DNA of 44,772 bases from Verrucomicrobiota bacterium (GCA_003219465.1 QHOX01000061.1:1-44772); one strand, 5' to 3'; positions 24,130 through 34,387 are shown, counted from the stretch's first letter. Numbers and translations: made by a program. Notes: generated by a model from the sequence alone, not told the origin.

Positions 24130-26409
24130 CTACCTTTCTTGTCTGCGGTACGGCAAACCCAATTCGTAAAGCGCAATCTCGTCCCGAAGTGAGTCGGCCA
24201 ACTCCGAATTGCCTTGAACATTGGCGGATTGCAGTGCCCGTTGTGCAGTCTCTTTCGCCTCGGCAAAGCGACCCGCCTCGGCGTAAGCGGCAGCCAAGAT
24301 CCGAAGAATAGTCGTGTGACTTTCGCTCCTGGAACTTGCCGCGTCTGCGCGCTCGGCGAGTATGACAGCCTCCGATCCGTTTCTCACAGACGCATCAACA
24401 GAAGTGGCGAACAACCATCCAAGGTTGCTGAGCGCAGCCACATTTTCCGGAGAAATTTCGAGCGCCTTTCTGTACTCAGCGATTGCATCGCGAACGCGTC
24501 CCTCCGTCAGTAACGCACTGCCGAGATTCGCGTGCGGGTCTGGGTTATCCGGATTTAGTTCAATCACTTTTTGGTACCGAACAATTGCGTCAGCTGTGCG
24601 ACCCTTGCGAAGAAGAGCGCTCGCGAGATTGTATTGTGCTTCTACCTGGTCCGGCATGGCCGCCAGGCACGTGGTGTAACGCGCAATCGCATCATCTATA
24701 TCGCCCTTGGCAATGAGCGCGTTTGCGAGATTGCATGAGGCCTCGGCATAATCCGGCTGGATTTCCAACGCCTTCTGATAATGCACGATCGCGTCATCAG
24801 CACGCCCGATCCCAAAAAAGGTAACTCCAAGATTGTTTTCCGCTTCAGCATCGGCGGGGTTTATCTCTACAACCTTTTGGTAATGAGCAATTGCGTCATC
24901 AAGGTGACCTCGCTCTACTAAAAGGCGGCCCAAGTTATAATGCGCCTCCGCATAATCAGGCCGCAGAGCAACGGCTTGTCGGTAATGATCGATCGCCTGG
25001 TCAGTCTCGCCTTCCTCACTGAAAACAATGCCGAGATTGTAATGCGCCATCCAGCAACCCGGATTTTTCTTTAACGTTGCTGTGTATAACGCGATGAGAT
25101 TGCGATATTCGGCAGTCTGCCGCCACGTAAGAAAGCTGAGCAAAACGAGAAGGACGCCCAACGCGCAGGCAAGAAACAATTTGGTTCTGGCAGCAACGCT
25201 CTCGTTTTCCGACAACTGTGGGGCGTCTTTGCCAGACGCCAACTCGAGCGGCGTTTGACACAAACGGCCCCCAACAGCGGCGATGCCTGCTCCGGCCAGA
25301 GCGAGTGGTCCCATGCTCGCCAAATACTGGAAATGATCACTCACAAACGAGTAACGAAAGAAATACACGCTGAAAAAACCGAGGACTGGAAACAGCGAGA
25401 TTACATAGTAAGCCGCGGCGAAGAATATAGCGCGGCCCCATTTTGCGCGGACAAACCACAAGGCAGCCAGCCCTGCTATCGCCGACAGCAAAGGGAGATA
25501 CGCAATGAGCTGCGATGAATCAACATCCCACCGCGGATAAATGAAGATCAGCGGATGCGGCCAGAGCAGCTTAGCAAGGTAAAACCAAATGGCCCGACCA
25601 GCGATGATGAGGCGTTCCGCGAAAGTCTGGGCCCAATCGGGGCCCACTGCGCGAGCGTGGAATTTCTGTTCCCAAATCGTCCACGCGCTCGCGAGAGCTG
25701 AAACCAACGCAAATGGGGACAGCGCCAGCGGATCACGCCAACGGATTTTGCCTCGCATCCACCAGATGCAGAGGGCGAGCACGCAAGGCAGCATCACCAC
25801 CGAAGGTTTACTCAGCGTCGCCAGAATGAAGAACAGCAGCGATAAAGCCAATGGTAACAAGGAGCGGCGGTTTCCAGTCCGTCGCGGGGGCGATCTGGAG
25901 AGCGCTCCTTCTTGATCTTCCCACTTCAAAAAGAAAAAGATTGATAACAGATACAACAAGCATGACTGCGTGTTCTTTAGCTCGGTAATCCACGCGACCG
26001 ATTGCACCATTACAGGATGGAGAGCCCAGAATGCAGTGCCCAGCCACGCCCCGCGGACTTGAAGTATTTGCAGGACGCGCCAAAGCAGAATTGCTGAAGC
26101 GGCCTGTAACACAACATTAAGAAGGTGATATGGCAGCGGATTTAGCCCGAAAACCTTATGCACAATCCAAAAGGTGGTTAGCACGAGCGGATAATAAACC
26201 GCTTGCGTGCTGGTCCAGATTTGCTTCAGGCCCAGCGGCCCCACGACGCACGGATTGCGCGTCAAATGCGATTCATCGTCCCAAATGAAGCCGGCCCGCA
26301 AAACCTGGGCGTACGCGATGAAAACCAGCGCAGTTAGCAGCAGCGCCCAAAACCAGTTTCGCCTCCAGAGTGAGACACTAATTTCACGAACGGGCACGGG
26401 TTGATCCAA
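24130..26409 (-). CDS. TMTC-like polytopic GT-C/TPR protein (clade A, divergent copy 2)
   Basis: At 759 residues this is the longest copy. The first loop is FIWDDESHLTRN and the second motif HPVMVQSVAWITELKN has drifted from the clade consensus. YYPLVLTTFWIVHKVFGL replaces the SQYFPLTY block. The TPR array, from about residue 450 (NPGCWMAHYNLGIVFSEEG), has about eight canonical units with nearly identical DDAIxxYxKxxEIxPxxAEA helices, longer than in its relatives. The common end module is present (LRILAAAYAEAGRF, IALYELGLPYR). The start is TTG 26409, supported by GAGG seven bases upstream. The gene at 26457 lies 47 bp upstream on the same strand, so they are likely co-transcribed. A sugar-transfer role is inference. 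Confidence 0.8.
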   Translation of the reverse strand: MDQPVPVREISVSLWRRNWFWALLLTALVFIAYAQVLRAGFIWDDESHLTRNPCVVGPLGLKQIWTSTQAVYYPLVLTTFWIVHKVFGLNPLPYHLLNVVLQAASAILLWRVLQILQVRGAWLGTAFWALHPVMVQSVAWITELKNTQSCLLYLLSIFFFLKWEDQEGALSRSPPRRTGNRRSLLPLALSLLFFILATLSKPSVVMLPCVLALCIWWMRGKIRWRDPLALSPFALVSALASAWTIWEQKFHARAVGPDWAQTFAERLIIAGRAIWFYLAKLLWPHPLIFIYPRWDVDSSQLIAYLPLLSAIAGLAALWFVRAKWGRAIFFAAAYYVISLFPVLGFFSVYFFRYSFVSDHFQYLASMGPLALAGAGIAAVGGRLCQTPLELASGKDAPQLSENESVAARTKLFLACALGVLLVLLSFLTWRQTAEYRNLIALYTATLKKNPGCWMAHYNLGIVFSEEGETDQAIDHYRQAVALRPDYAEAHYNLGRLLVERGHLDDAIAHYQKVVEINPADAEAENNLGVTFFGIGRADDAIVHYQKALEIQPDYAEASCNLANALIAKGDIDDAIARYTTCLAAMPDQVEAQYNLASALLRKGRTADAIVRYQKVIELNPDNPDPHANLGSALLTEGRVRDAIAEYRKALEISPENVAALSNLGWLFATSVDASVRNGSEAVILAERADAASSRSESHTTILRILAAAYAEAGRFAEAKETAQRALQSANVQGNSELADSLRDEIALYELGLPYRRQER

Positions 26410-26456
26410 CAGTTAGCCTCGGCGATACCGCTTGGTGGGAATGCGGGCAATCCGCG

Positions 26457-28403
26457 TCACGGAGACTGAGCGCTGGTCTCTTTGGCGACACGCAAGTTTT
26501 CCTCGGCCTCAGGAAAATCAGGATGAAGGCGGAGCGCTTCTTCGAATTGTGCAATCGCTTGGGAAACGTTGCCCTCGCGCATGAAAACTTTACCGAGATA
26601 GTTGTGCGGCTGCGCCAGTTTCGGGTTCAGTGCGGATGCCTTCTGAAAATGTTCTCTTGCCTCAGCCAATTCGCCCTTTTCAAAAACCAAACTGCCTAGA
26701 TCGATGTGGGCATCGACGTGATTTGGAGCCAACTGCAAGGTCTGTCGATATTTCGCAATCGCCTCCTCGGCTTTACCGTGTTTTTCCAGGAACGCACCAT
26801 AGCCATAGTGCGCTTGCGGGGACTTCGGCGCCAGACGAATGGCGGTTTCACATTCAGCAGCCGCCTCGTCGTTGTGACCGAGTTGGTCCAAAAAATACGC
26901 GTAACCGGAATGATATTCGGCGTTGTTCGGCTCGATCTTTAATGCGCGCTCAAAATGGCTCTGCGCCTCGTCGAGTTGTCCCTTCGCCGCCAACAGCGAG
27001 CCAAGATTGACGTGAGCCTTCGCCGAACCGGGATTTAAACGTATCGCCTCAGAGAATTCCTTCGCTGCTTCATCGGTTCGCCCGGCCTCCTGCAATTCCG
27101 TGGCGTAATTGACATGGGCGCGCGCACTGGTTGGAAGATCGGCAGCGATCGAAGCGAGACGATCGAGCTTACCCCGGGCACTGTGCACCTCGGCGAACCA
27201 GAGCATCCCCAGAGGAATCACGAAAACAGCCACCCATTTTGCGCCATGCAAAGCCCAGCCGGGCAGAAAACCGCCTAACGACACATCCGCTGTGCCACCG
27301 GCAATTCCGAGAGATTGTCGCGTGGATTTCTCGCGCACCTTCCAAATAAATCCGTCGTAGTAGAAATGGAGCAGCGCCGATGCAGTCACCACACCAGTGA
27401 GAATGTTCTTAACTGCGTCGATGCCGACATACGATTTGGATAAACTCAGCCCGCCGTAGGCGAGCACCAAGCCTATGTACACTCCCACCAGCGCGCCACT
27501 GCGCCGGAACACAAACCGCATGAACCCACTAATGGAGCTGTCGCTCTCGACTCGTTTGCGATTATAAATCCAAACCAGCGAGAGATATTGCACATCGTGA
27601 AATACTTCGAACAATGCAACGCCCACGAGCACACTGGCGACAATGTTGTTGCAATACCACCAAAACGAAATGCTTGTGATGAGAAGCACTAGTTTCACCG
27701 GGCTCGGCCGTTTCCCGCTGCTCCACAGCCAAATGAAATTCGCCAGAAATACTGCTGAAACCAGAACCGCCAGCGCGAACAATCCCTGCTGCCCTGCTCG
27801 GAAAAGCGCCGGCGGAATAAATGGGCCGCCCGCGGAATAATACGTTTCCAGCGTGTCGGTCATCCGTTGCGGCGAAAGAAGAACAGCCGTTGCAAACCAA
27901 ATGCCGCACACGGCGAAATCGAGGCGACGCGTTACTTCAGCGAATGAACCAACTTTCGCATCATAAATCCGGCAGAACCCGTATGTTTGCATCATTCCAT
28001 GCCAGACACCCCAGATAAACGCCACCAGCACAATGCCCTTTAGGTCCCACACGGAAAAAGCCGCGCACACAACGACCAAAAAGATTGGCGCACAAATGAA
28101 TCGCCATCTGAATCGCTGGAACAACGCGCGATCGCCGTACGCGCGAATCATTCCCGGCAAATGGTGTCCCATTGCACCAAATGCAGCGACAAAAAGATAA
28201 ATGTCTTCGGCGCTCCAGAATCCCTGTGCTCCGACAAAGATGGGCACCAGCAGCAGCGGCGTACAGACGTAGAGAACTAGGTCGCGCCAGCTGTCAAGAA
28301 TCCACAAATTAGGCTTGCGCCCGGCCGCCGGAGCAGGCGCAGCCGGGACCGTTTGCGGCGGTGAGAATGCAGAAACGTGCTGCATGCCTTTTAGAGGAAC
28401 CAA
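26457..28403 (-). CDS. Polytopic membrane protein with conserved histidines and C-terminal TPRs
   Basis: The 648-residue protein has about 420 N-terminal residues of membrane helices and then about six TPR units starting near ARAHVNYATELQEAGR. It differs from the TMTC-like neighbours: no acidic GT-C loop, no HPxxVESVAW motif and no common C-terminal module. Instead histidine motifs recur near helix ends: FGAMGHHLPGM, WGVWHGMMQTYGF, FEVFHDVQYLSLVW and LLHFYYDGFIWKVRE. This spacing suggests a membrane metal site or haem ligation, as in membrane oxygenases and desaturase-like proteins, but I cannot name the family. The start is TTG 28403 with GAGGA closely upstream; ATG 28385 is an alternative. 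It probably heads an operon with 24130. Confidence 0.72.
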   Translation of the reverse strand: MVPLKGMQHVSAFSPPQTVPAAPAPAAGRKPNLWILDSWRDLVLYVCTPLLLVPIFVGAQGFWSAEDIYLFVAAFGAMGHHLPGMIRAYGDRALFQRFRWRFICAPIFLVVVCAAFSVWDLKGIVLVAFIWGVWHGMMQTYGFCRIYDAKVGSFAEVTRRLDFAVCGIWFATAVLLSPQRMTDTLETYYSAGGPFIPPALFRAGQQGLFALAVLVSAVFLANFIWLWSSGKRPSPVKLVLLITSISFWWYCNNIVASVLVGVALFEVFHDVQYLSLVWIYNRKRVESDSSISGFMRFVFRRSGALVGVYIGLVLAYGGLSLSKSYVGIDAVKNILTGVVTASALLHFYYDGFIWKVREKSTRQSLGIAGGTADVSLGGFLPGWALHGAKWVAVFVIPLGMLWFAEVHSARGKLDRLASIAADLPTSARAHVNYATELQEAGRTDEAAKEFSEAIRLNPGSAKAHVNLGSLLAAKGQLDEAQSHFERALKIEPNNAEYHSGYAYFLDQLGHNDEAAAECETAIRLAPKSPQAHYGYGAFLEKHGKAEEAIAKYRQTLQLAPNHVDAHIDLGSLVFEKGELAEAREHFQKASALNPKLAQPHNYLGKVFMREGNVSQAIAQFEEALRLHPDFPEAEENLRVAKETSAQSP

Positions 28404-28548
28404 GTCTTCCTCAAACCAGGACGAAAATCAATCCTGATGTCCATCGCATTTAAAATGAACGAAAGAACCCGACCGCGATCCTGCCGCTGCTAGTGGTTTG
28501 ATACACGAAAAATCGTACGTTACACGTGCTCGATTCAATTTTTGACCA

Positions 28549-30694
28549 ATGGCAAAACACGCGCCTGTGCAGCGAGCGCCTCCGCAAACGGCAGTAATCG
28601 TCGCGATTTGTGCTGTCCTCGTTGGGATTACCTGGTTCGTGTTCGGTCAGACCCTACATCACCAGTTCGTTACGTACGACGACCCGCAATACGTTTATGC
28701 GAATCCAGACGTCTCCGCAGGCATTTCGCTACCACGGATCTCCTGGGCTTTTGCGCACACGATAGCCGGCAACTGGCACCCGCTCACCACGATTTCACAC
28801 ATGTTGGATTGCCAGCTATACGGACTGGATCCTGCCGGGCATCATTTCACCAACGTTCTTTTCCACACGATCGCTGTTGTCCTCCTGTTCCTCGTCCTGC
28901 AGCAAATGACTGGCAGTTTATGGCGAAGCGCTTTTTGTTGCGGCCTTATTTGCAATTCATCCATTGCACGTGGAATCGGTTGCTTGGGTCTCTGAGCGAA
29001 AGGACGTGTTGAGTGCCGTATTTTTCATGCTAATCGTCGGCGCCTATGTCCGGTATGTCCGCGCGCCGTCGCGCACAACCTATTTTCTTGTCCTGCTCTT
29101 GTTCGCTCTCGGTCTGATGTCGAGGCCGATGCTGGTGACCGTTCCATTCGTTCTACTGCTTTTGGATTACTGGCCCCTCGGCAGAATCACACATGTCGGA
29201 TTTCCAAAGGCTCTGGCGCGACAGCCGGCAAGCAGCAGCCAATGGCTGGTCATAAGTCGTCTAGTGGCGGAAAAGGTTCCTCTGTTTGCGCTGTCTGCTC
29301 TTTCGTCGGCTGTGACGTTCGTGGCACAGCTCCGCGCCGCAGGAAGAATGGACCAGTTGCCATTCGCGTGGCGAGTGAGCAACGCGGCTCTCAGTTATGT
29401 TGCTTACATTTGGCAGATGTTCTGGCCCGTTCGGCTGGCGGCGTTCTACCCCCACCCTAACGATCAGCTCCACCTATGGCAGGTTCTCCTGGCATTTGTA
29501 TTTCTGATTGCATTAACCCTGGTTGCAATTCATGGGCGCAAAGAACGACCCTACATCTTCACTGGCTGGTTTTGGTATGTCGGCATGCTCGTGCCCGTCA
29601 TCGGCTTGGTGGAGGCCGGCGAACAAGCGCGCGCGGATCGATACACTTACCTGCCACAGATCGGGTTGTATGTGTTGATCACCTGGGGCGTCACTGATCT
29701 GATGACATCCATAATGACGCGCAAGTCCCGCTCGCGACCGCTCATGACCGGCTGGCAATCTCTCGCTCGTGGAACGCGCAAAAACCCAGCACACAGCCCA
29801 CGCGCGCGGGAAAGCAGCCCGGGCATAGGCTACCAGGCATTGTGCGCGGCGACTGCGGCAGTGATCATTATATCATTGAGCTGGCGTGCGTTTGTACAGA
29901 CATCGTACTGGAAGAACAGCGAGGTGCTCTGGAACCACACACTCGGTGTTACCAGTGACAATGACGTGGCGCATTACAATTTAGGCTATTTTTTCTTTCA
30001 ACGCGGGGACTTGGACGGCGCAATTTCCCGCTTCGAGACGGCATTGCAGATTCGCTCTCGCAACAGTGCGGCCCATTACAACTTTGGCAGTGCACTCATC
30101 GAGAATAATCTTGCCAACCTGCTCGCTCAAAAAGGTCGGCTAAATGAGGCAGTCGATCATTATCACAATGCGATGCGACTGCGACCCGGTTATGGCGACC
30201 CTTATCTAAACCTTGGGAACGTTCTGTTTAAGCAGGGCCGGATGAGCGATGCGATGGCTCAATGGCAGAAGGCACACGCGACTGAATCAAAAGACGCGCG
30301 CTTCCACACTGCTCTGGCCGACGCGTTCCTAAGAGCCGGATTACAGAAAGACGCAATAGCCGAGTACGAATACGCAGCGCAAATCTCCGCCCAGGATGCG
30401 TTGCCCCGTAACGACTTGGCATGGCTCCTTGCGACGTCCCCCGATGCTTCAATCCGAGATGGTAACCGAGCAGTGGAGCTCGCCAATGAAGCCGTGCGGC
30501 TTTCCCGTGGCAAAGATCCGAACTGTCTGCGAACGCTCGCAACTGCTTACGCTGAAAGTGGCCGTTTCGCCGAAGCGGAAGAAACGGCGCGGCGGGCGTT
30601 CCGAGCAGCCGATCTCCTAGACAACCGCACTTTGGTCAACGCGCTTCGCGATGAAATCGCACTCTACGAACTCGGGCTGCCGTGTCATAGGTAG
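28549..30694 (+). pseudogene. Frameshifted TMTC-like GT-C/TPR gene (clade B, copy 3)
   Basis: Two open segments in different frames together make one clade B protein of about 715 residues. The first (28549 to stop at 28995) carries FVTYDDPQYVYAN and NWHPLTTISHMLDCQLYGL and is in register up to LWRSAF. From 28937 the sequence continues in the +1 frame as VAALFAIHPLHVESVAWVSERKD and runs to 30694 with TPRs and the common end module (LRTLATAYAESGRF, IALYELGLPCHR). The break is one extra T in the five-T run 28932-28936; the paralogue at 20090 has three Ts in a row there, in GCC TTT GTT. Everything else is intact and well conserved. It may be a recent inactivation or a sequence error. ATG 28549 has no Shine-Dalgarno in view. 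Confidence 0.8.
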
Positions 30695-30942
30695 CTTCAA
30701 GCGAGCCTGCATCGAGCAACGATGTGTAAGATGGACTCTGAAATGCAAAGACCCGACAAATCTTTCTGTAATGGCGGGCACGATTCTCCCATTGCGCGAT
30801 AGCTCGGCGAGACCCTAACCACTTCGTTCGACTGCACCTCGCCCCGGCAGCGGTCGCTAATGTTGCATGCGCGAAGCAAACATTGCCGCACAATAATGTC
30901 AACCGATGGTAATTTGGCGTCGCTAACTGAACGTTCCAACCT
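30695..30942. other. Intergenic stretch, nothing recognised
   Basis: Together with the terminator beside it this makes a 310 bp gap between the + strand TMTC-like copy and the - strand TonB receptor gene. I see no convincing open frame, RNA gene or repeat in it. Confidence 0.5.
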
Positions 30943-30980
30943 AAAAAGCAAAACGGCCGGGCTCGTGTCGAACCCGGCCG
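30943..30980 (-). terminator. Intrinsic terminator of the TonB-dependent receptor gene
   Basis: An eight-base GC stem (CGGCCGGG/CCCGGCCG, 30954-30961 and 30973-30980) with an 11-base loop is followed on the minus strand by TTTTGCTTTTT. It begins 25 bp beyond the receptor stop codon. This is the clearest rho-independent terminator in the window. Confidence 0.8.
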
Positions 30981-31004
30981 CTGTGAATTAATCTACGCTA
31001 CAGT

Positions 31005-34000
31005 TTAGAATCGCTTCTTCAGTCCGACGTACCAGAACCGGCCTTTGATTGTGGCAAGCGACTCGTCGTATCCGTTCTCGAAGCTGCCAGCAACGAACGG
31101 TGGGTCTTCATCCAATACGTTCTGCATACCCAGCGTGATGGTCGTGTTGTTTAGCCACCACTTCCAGTCTTTGCAGCCGTATTCAGCCGTGGATACGGGC
31201 ACGACATTCTTCTCCTTGCCATCTTTCATCTTCACGTTTTTGCCGCCGTCCTTGGCAAAGCCAGGCACTTCTGCCGGCGCTGGCGGTGGCAGGTTAAACG
31301 TGTAGTTCAGGATCAAGTCCAGAGTGGTCCACGCAGAGACCTTGCGCGCGTTCGAGGGCACTGAGCCACTCCTGGGGTCCTGTAGCTTTGTCGCTCCCGT
31401 CAGACTGGCATTGTCATCCTCATATTGACCAGTCCAGTGAACGATCGCACCGGCATCCAAGCCCTGCGCCCAAGTGTCCGCCGGGCCATCATAGAAGATA
31501 CTGAAGTTGGCCCGATGCCACGGCAGCGAACTGGTTAACGCAAATCCCGGTGGAAGGAATTCGCCCGCGATGCCGACTCGCTTCGTGTTGGAGGCGACTT
31601 GAAACTCAGCCCGCGACAGCCAGGTGCCGTTGACCGTGGTCGTTAATCTCCCCCAATCACCATGTCCGAAGATCGTCGAATCTAGAATATAGATCGCCTC
31701 GTAGTCGAGACCTTCGAAGATTGCGCCAGAGAGGTTGTTGCTCGGATCGATGACAAACTGGACTGGCCCAAACACAGACGAGCCGTCACCGGGACCACGG
31801 ACTACCACCGTCCCGCCGGGGCCCACAACGGTTGACCCGCCAGGAATTGTCGGCTGATTCTCCAGGATAATGGTTTGCGCTCCTAAGGCTGTCACGATAT
31901 CGCGCATATCGATGTGCCACCAATCGGCGCTTAGGGTCAGACCCTTAACCCATTTCGGGCTGTAAACCGCGCCGTAAGTCCACTCATAGGCCACTTCCGG
32001 ATGCAGATTCGGGTTTCCTATAACGCGCTCCTCAATCTGAGGCTCGGTCTGAGTGGAAAACGGATCAGACACAATTGGGAAGTTTTGCGAGGAGGCGGGC
32101 GTAAGCTCTCCCAATGTCGGCGCATGGAACGCCTCGGTATAGCTGCCACGCAGGGTGAGTGCGCCGATATACTTGGGATCGAGCGGTTGCCAGCGCACAG
32201 ACACCTTCGGCTTCTGCGCATTGTAGGTGCTATGCCCTGCGGGAACAAACGGTTGGATCCCGACCGGCAGCACAGCCGACGTATTTTGGCTGTACCATTC
32301 CTCCCTCTCAGCAAAGTCCACCTCCAAGCTGTAGAACCCAGGGAAGTTCCACGTTGGGCTGGTAAACGGAACCCGTATTTCCTCGTAAACTCCCCAGACG
32401 TCCCGATTCACCTTGAAGCTTTGTCCGTCCACCGAACCAATGGAGTTAAAGGTCGTATTGAGCGCGTCACGATCGCGGGTAAATCTCGGCGCGTCGTATT
32501 CGCCGCCAATGGCAAAGGAGACCGGCCCGGCCGGAAGATTGAACAAATCGCCGTTGAAGGTCAGGTAACCTATGGGCAACTCAAACTCACCAGAGTTATG
32601 CAGGGTAACATAAACTCTTGCTCGGGCCGCCGCAGTGTTTTGGTGGAAAAAGCCTCCGAACGGATTAAATGCCGCGGCTGGATCTGTATCCAATAGGGCG
32701 TCACGCAACCCGGGCTGGCTCACTTCGCCAACGGACAGGTCCTGGCCCTCGTTGCGAGAATAACGGAAACCGGCTTCCCAATTCCACGTCTTAAAGTAAT
32801 CGGCAATCCACCCCATTTCACCGCGCAGGCCGACGTCAAACAACTGGTCCCAATAGGTGAATTTTTCGCTCCGTGGGCCGGTATCGTTGATGCCGCGGAA
32901 CCGGACGCCGGTAGTAAACGGAGTTGGGACTCCGTTAACAAGCAGAGTCACATCCCCGACTGTGAAGGGATTAAACGGATTCGCGATCGGGACACTGATG
33001 CCGGACGGACCACTAGGCCCTACCGTAGGAAAAGGGGTGATAGTGCCGTCGGGGTTTAAAGCGTTAAATCCGTGGAATGGATCGGGCGTAAACGGCACAG
33101 CGGCCAGCGAGGAATCGAAGAACGACCGCGCATATTTGAAATCGCCAAATACCGTCAGGTATTTGTCGCACAGATCTCGCGTGAACGAGCCGTAATACAC
33201 TTGACGATCTCCCGGCGGCAGAGCCGGCGTGAAAGCGGCGAAGTTAAAGGCCGAATAGTTCCCATCCCCAGGAACGGGATTTCCCAAATTATTGGTGTGG
33301 TCACGAATACCAAATGCTGCAGGGCTGATATAGAATGGGGAAGTCGCCTTGTTCGGCGCCGAATGCGGCGGTGGCGAGTTTGTGCTGAAAAACAAACTGG
33401 GAATCAAGCGGCTGCTTCCCAGCCTGCCAGGGAAATTACCGCTGCGAGCATCAAATCCGCCAAACGCGTTGAAATCTCCGTTGCTCGAAATATCGCGGTC
33501 GCGACTGAAAACGCCACCGGTGCGCTCCCAGAAATCGGCAATGACCACGATGTCGGTTTTATCGTCTCCGGTGCCGGCCTTGATCCATGCCTCCCATTCG
33601 CCCATGTCATTGGAAGCGCCCAAGTCCGTGTTTCCGTAAGTGCCCCCGATTTCCAAACCGCGGAATTTGTGAACCAGGAAGAAGTTGACCACGCCGGCGA
33701 TCGCATCGGATCCGTACACAGCCGAAGCGCCATCCTTCAGGATGTCCACGTGATCGACCATGACGAACGGGATCAGGTTGATGTCGGGACCTCCGCTAAA
33801 ACCAGCGACGCCCAACGAACCATAGGCCACCCGCTTGCCATCGATCAGAATCAAGGTCTCCTTCGGCAAGATGCCGCGCAGGTTGAACTGGATCGTGCCG
33901 TCACCGCCGTTGCCGATGTTGAGGTTCACTGTGCCGCCTGCTTGCTGCGGAATAAATTCCTGCAGGTCCGTGGCATTGCGGATACCGAGTTTCTCAATGT

Positions 34001-34241
34001 CCTGCGGCCGATACGTGTCCACTGGATTGGGACCGGTCTCTTCCGCTGTGGGAATGTTTGAACCGGTCACGACCACGCGCTCGACCTCAGCCGTCGACGG
34101 CGGAGGCGCGCCGGGCTCGGCAGGCACAGCCGGAGCCGGCAACTGCGCAAATGCGTTGGACGCAAGGATGAATGGAAATCCGACGCCCGCCATCAAAGCG
34201 AGACGAACGAATCTAAACGTTTTTAGTGCGTTCTTAATCAT
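31005..34241 (-). CDS. TonB-dependent outer membrane receptor
   Basis: This is a predicted 22-strand barrel importing a ligand across the outer membrane using TonB energy. The 1078-residue protein has a signal peptide ending near ILASNAFA and a Pro/Ala-rich spacer. A TonB-box-like VERVVVTGSNI follows, then a plug domain with FNLRGILPKETLILIDGKRV and VDHVDILKDGASAVYGSDAIAGVVNF. The long barrel ends in the terminal aromatic RFWYVGLKKRF, as BAM substrates require. ATG 34241 is preferred to ATG 34253 because GGAG sits six bases upstream of it. The ligand is unknown; plug and length resemble Verrucomicrobial and Xanthomonad-type receptors often linked to carbohydrate or siderophore uptake. No TonB, ExbB or ExbD gene is nearby, so it must use a partner encoded elsewhere. 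Confidence 0.93.
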   Translation of the reverse strand: MIKNALKTFRFVRLALMAGVGFPFILASNAFAQLPAPAVPAEPGAPPPSTAEVERVVVTGSNIPTAEETGPNPVDTYRPQDIEKLGIRNATDLQEFIPQQAGGTVNLNIGNGGDGTIQFNLRGILPKETLILIDGKRVAYGSLGVAGFSGGPDINLIPFVMVDHVDILKDGASAVYGSDAIAGVVNFFLVHKFRGLEIGGTYGNTDLGASNDMGEWEAWIKAGTGDDKTDIVVIADFWERTGGVFSRDRDISSNGDFNAFGGFDARSGNFPGRLGSSRLIPSLFFSTNSPPPHSAPNKATSPFYISPAAFGIRDHTNNLGNPVPGDGNYSAFNFAAFTPALPPGDRQVYYGSFTRDLCDKYLTVFGDFKYARSFFDSSLAAVPFTPDPFHGFNALNPDGTITPFPTVGPSGPSGISVPIANPFNPFTVGDVTLLVNGVPTPFTTGVRFRGINDTGPRSEKFTYWDQLFDVGLRGEMGWIADYFKTWNWEAGFRYSRNEGQDLSVGEVSQPGLRDALLDTDPAAAFNPFGGFFHQNTAAARARVYVTLHNSGEFELPIGYLTFNGDLFNLPAGPVSFAIGGEYDAPRFTRDRDALNTTFNSIGSVDGQSFKVNRDVWGVYEEIRVPFTSPTWNFPGFYSLEVDFAEREEWYSQNTSAVLPVGIQPFVPAGHSTYNAQKPKVSVRWQPLDPKYIGALTLRGSYTEAFHAPTLGELTPASSQNFPIVSDPFSTQTEPQIEERVIGNPNLHPEVAYEWTYGAVYSPKWVKGLTLSADWWHIDMRDIVTALGAQTIILENQPTIPGGSTVVGPGGTVVVRGPGDGSSVFGPVQFVIDPSNNLSGAIFEGLDYEAIYILDSTIFGHGDWGRLTTTVNGTWLSRAEFQVASNTKRVGIAGEFLPPGFALTSSLPWHRANFSIFYDGPADTWAQGLDAGAIVHWTGQYEDDNASLTGATKLQDPRSGSVPSNARKVSAWTTLDLILNYTFNLPPPAPAEVPGFAKDGGKNVKMKDGKEKNVVPVSTAEYGCKDWKWWLNNTTITLGMQNVLDEDPPFVAGSFENGYDESLATIKGRFWYVGLKKRF

Positions 34242-34247
34242 TAGTTT

Positions 34248-34251
34248 CTCC
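34248..34251 (-). promoter_or_regulatory. Ribosome binding site deciding the receptor start
   Basis: GGAG on the minus strand is separated by six bases (AAACTA) from ATG 34241. It overlaps the alternative upstream ATG at 34253, so the downstream ATG is favoured. Confidence 0.6.
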
Positions 34252-34345
34252 ATTGGTTTGGTTAGGTTTCGGGAGGCTTATTAAATTTCTAAGGCCCTGA
34301 CAAGCTTTTTTTTCACTTTTTTGAATTTTTTTTGAACGGCAAAAT

Positions 34346-34374
34346 GAGGGGATTTGTCGCTCGAAGTTCCCCTC
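34346..34374 (-). terminator. Possible weak terminator for the upstream GT-C gene pair
   Basis: A perfect seven-base stem (GAGGGGA/TCCCCTC) with a 15-base loop is followed on the minus strand by ATTTTG. It lies about 260 bp beyond the stop of the gene ending at 34635, so it could end that transcript. The short T-run and long loop keep confidence low. Confidence 0.3.
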
Positions 34375-34387
34375 TAGCGGAAGCCCC

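Noticed and set aside
28932-28936. Programmed ribosomal frameshift
   Set aside because: The join needs a +1 shift; there is no stop or rare-codon pause at the site and no -1 slippery heptamer geometry, so an indel is simpler.
28932-28936. Phase-variable homopolymer
   Set aside because: Five Ts is shorter than tracts that normally slip at useful rates.
33072-34061. 329-codon frame antisense to the TonB receptor plug region
   Set aside because: Shadow of the receptor; no recognisable motif and biased composition.
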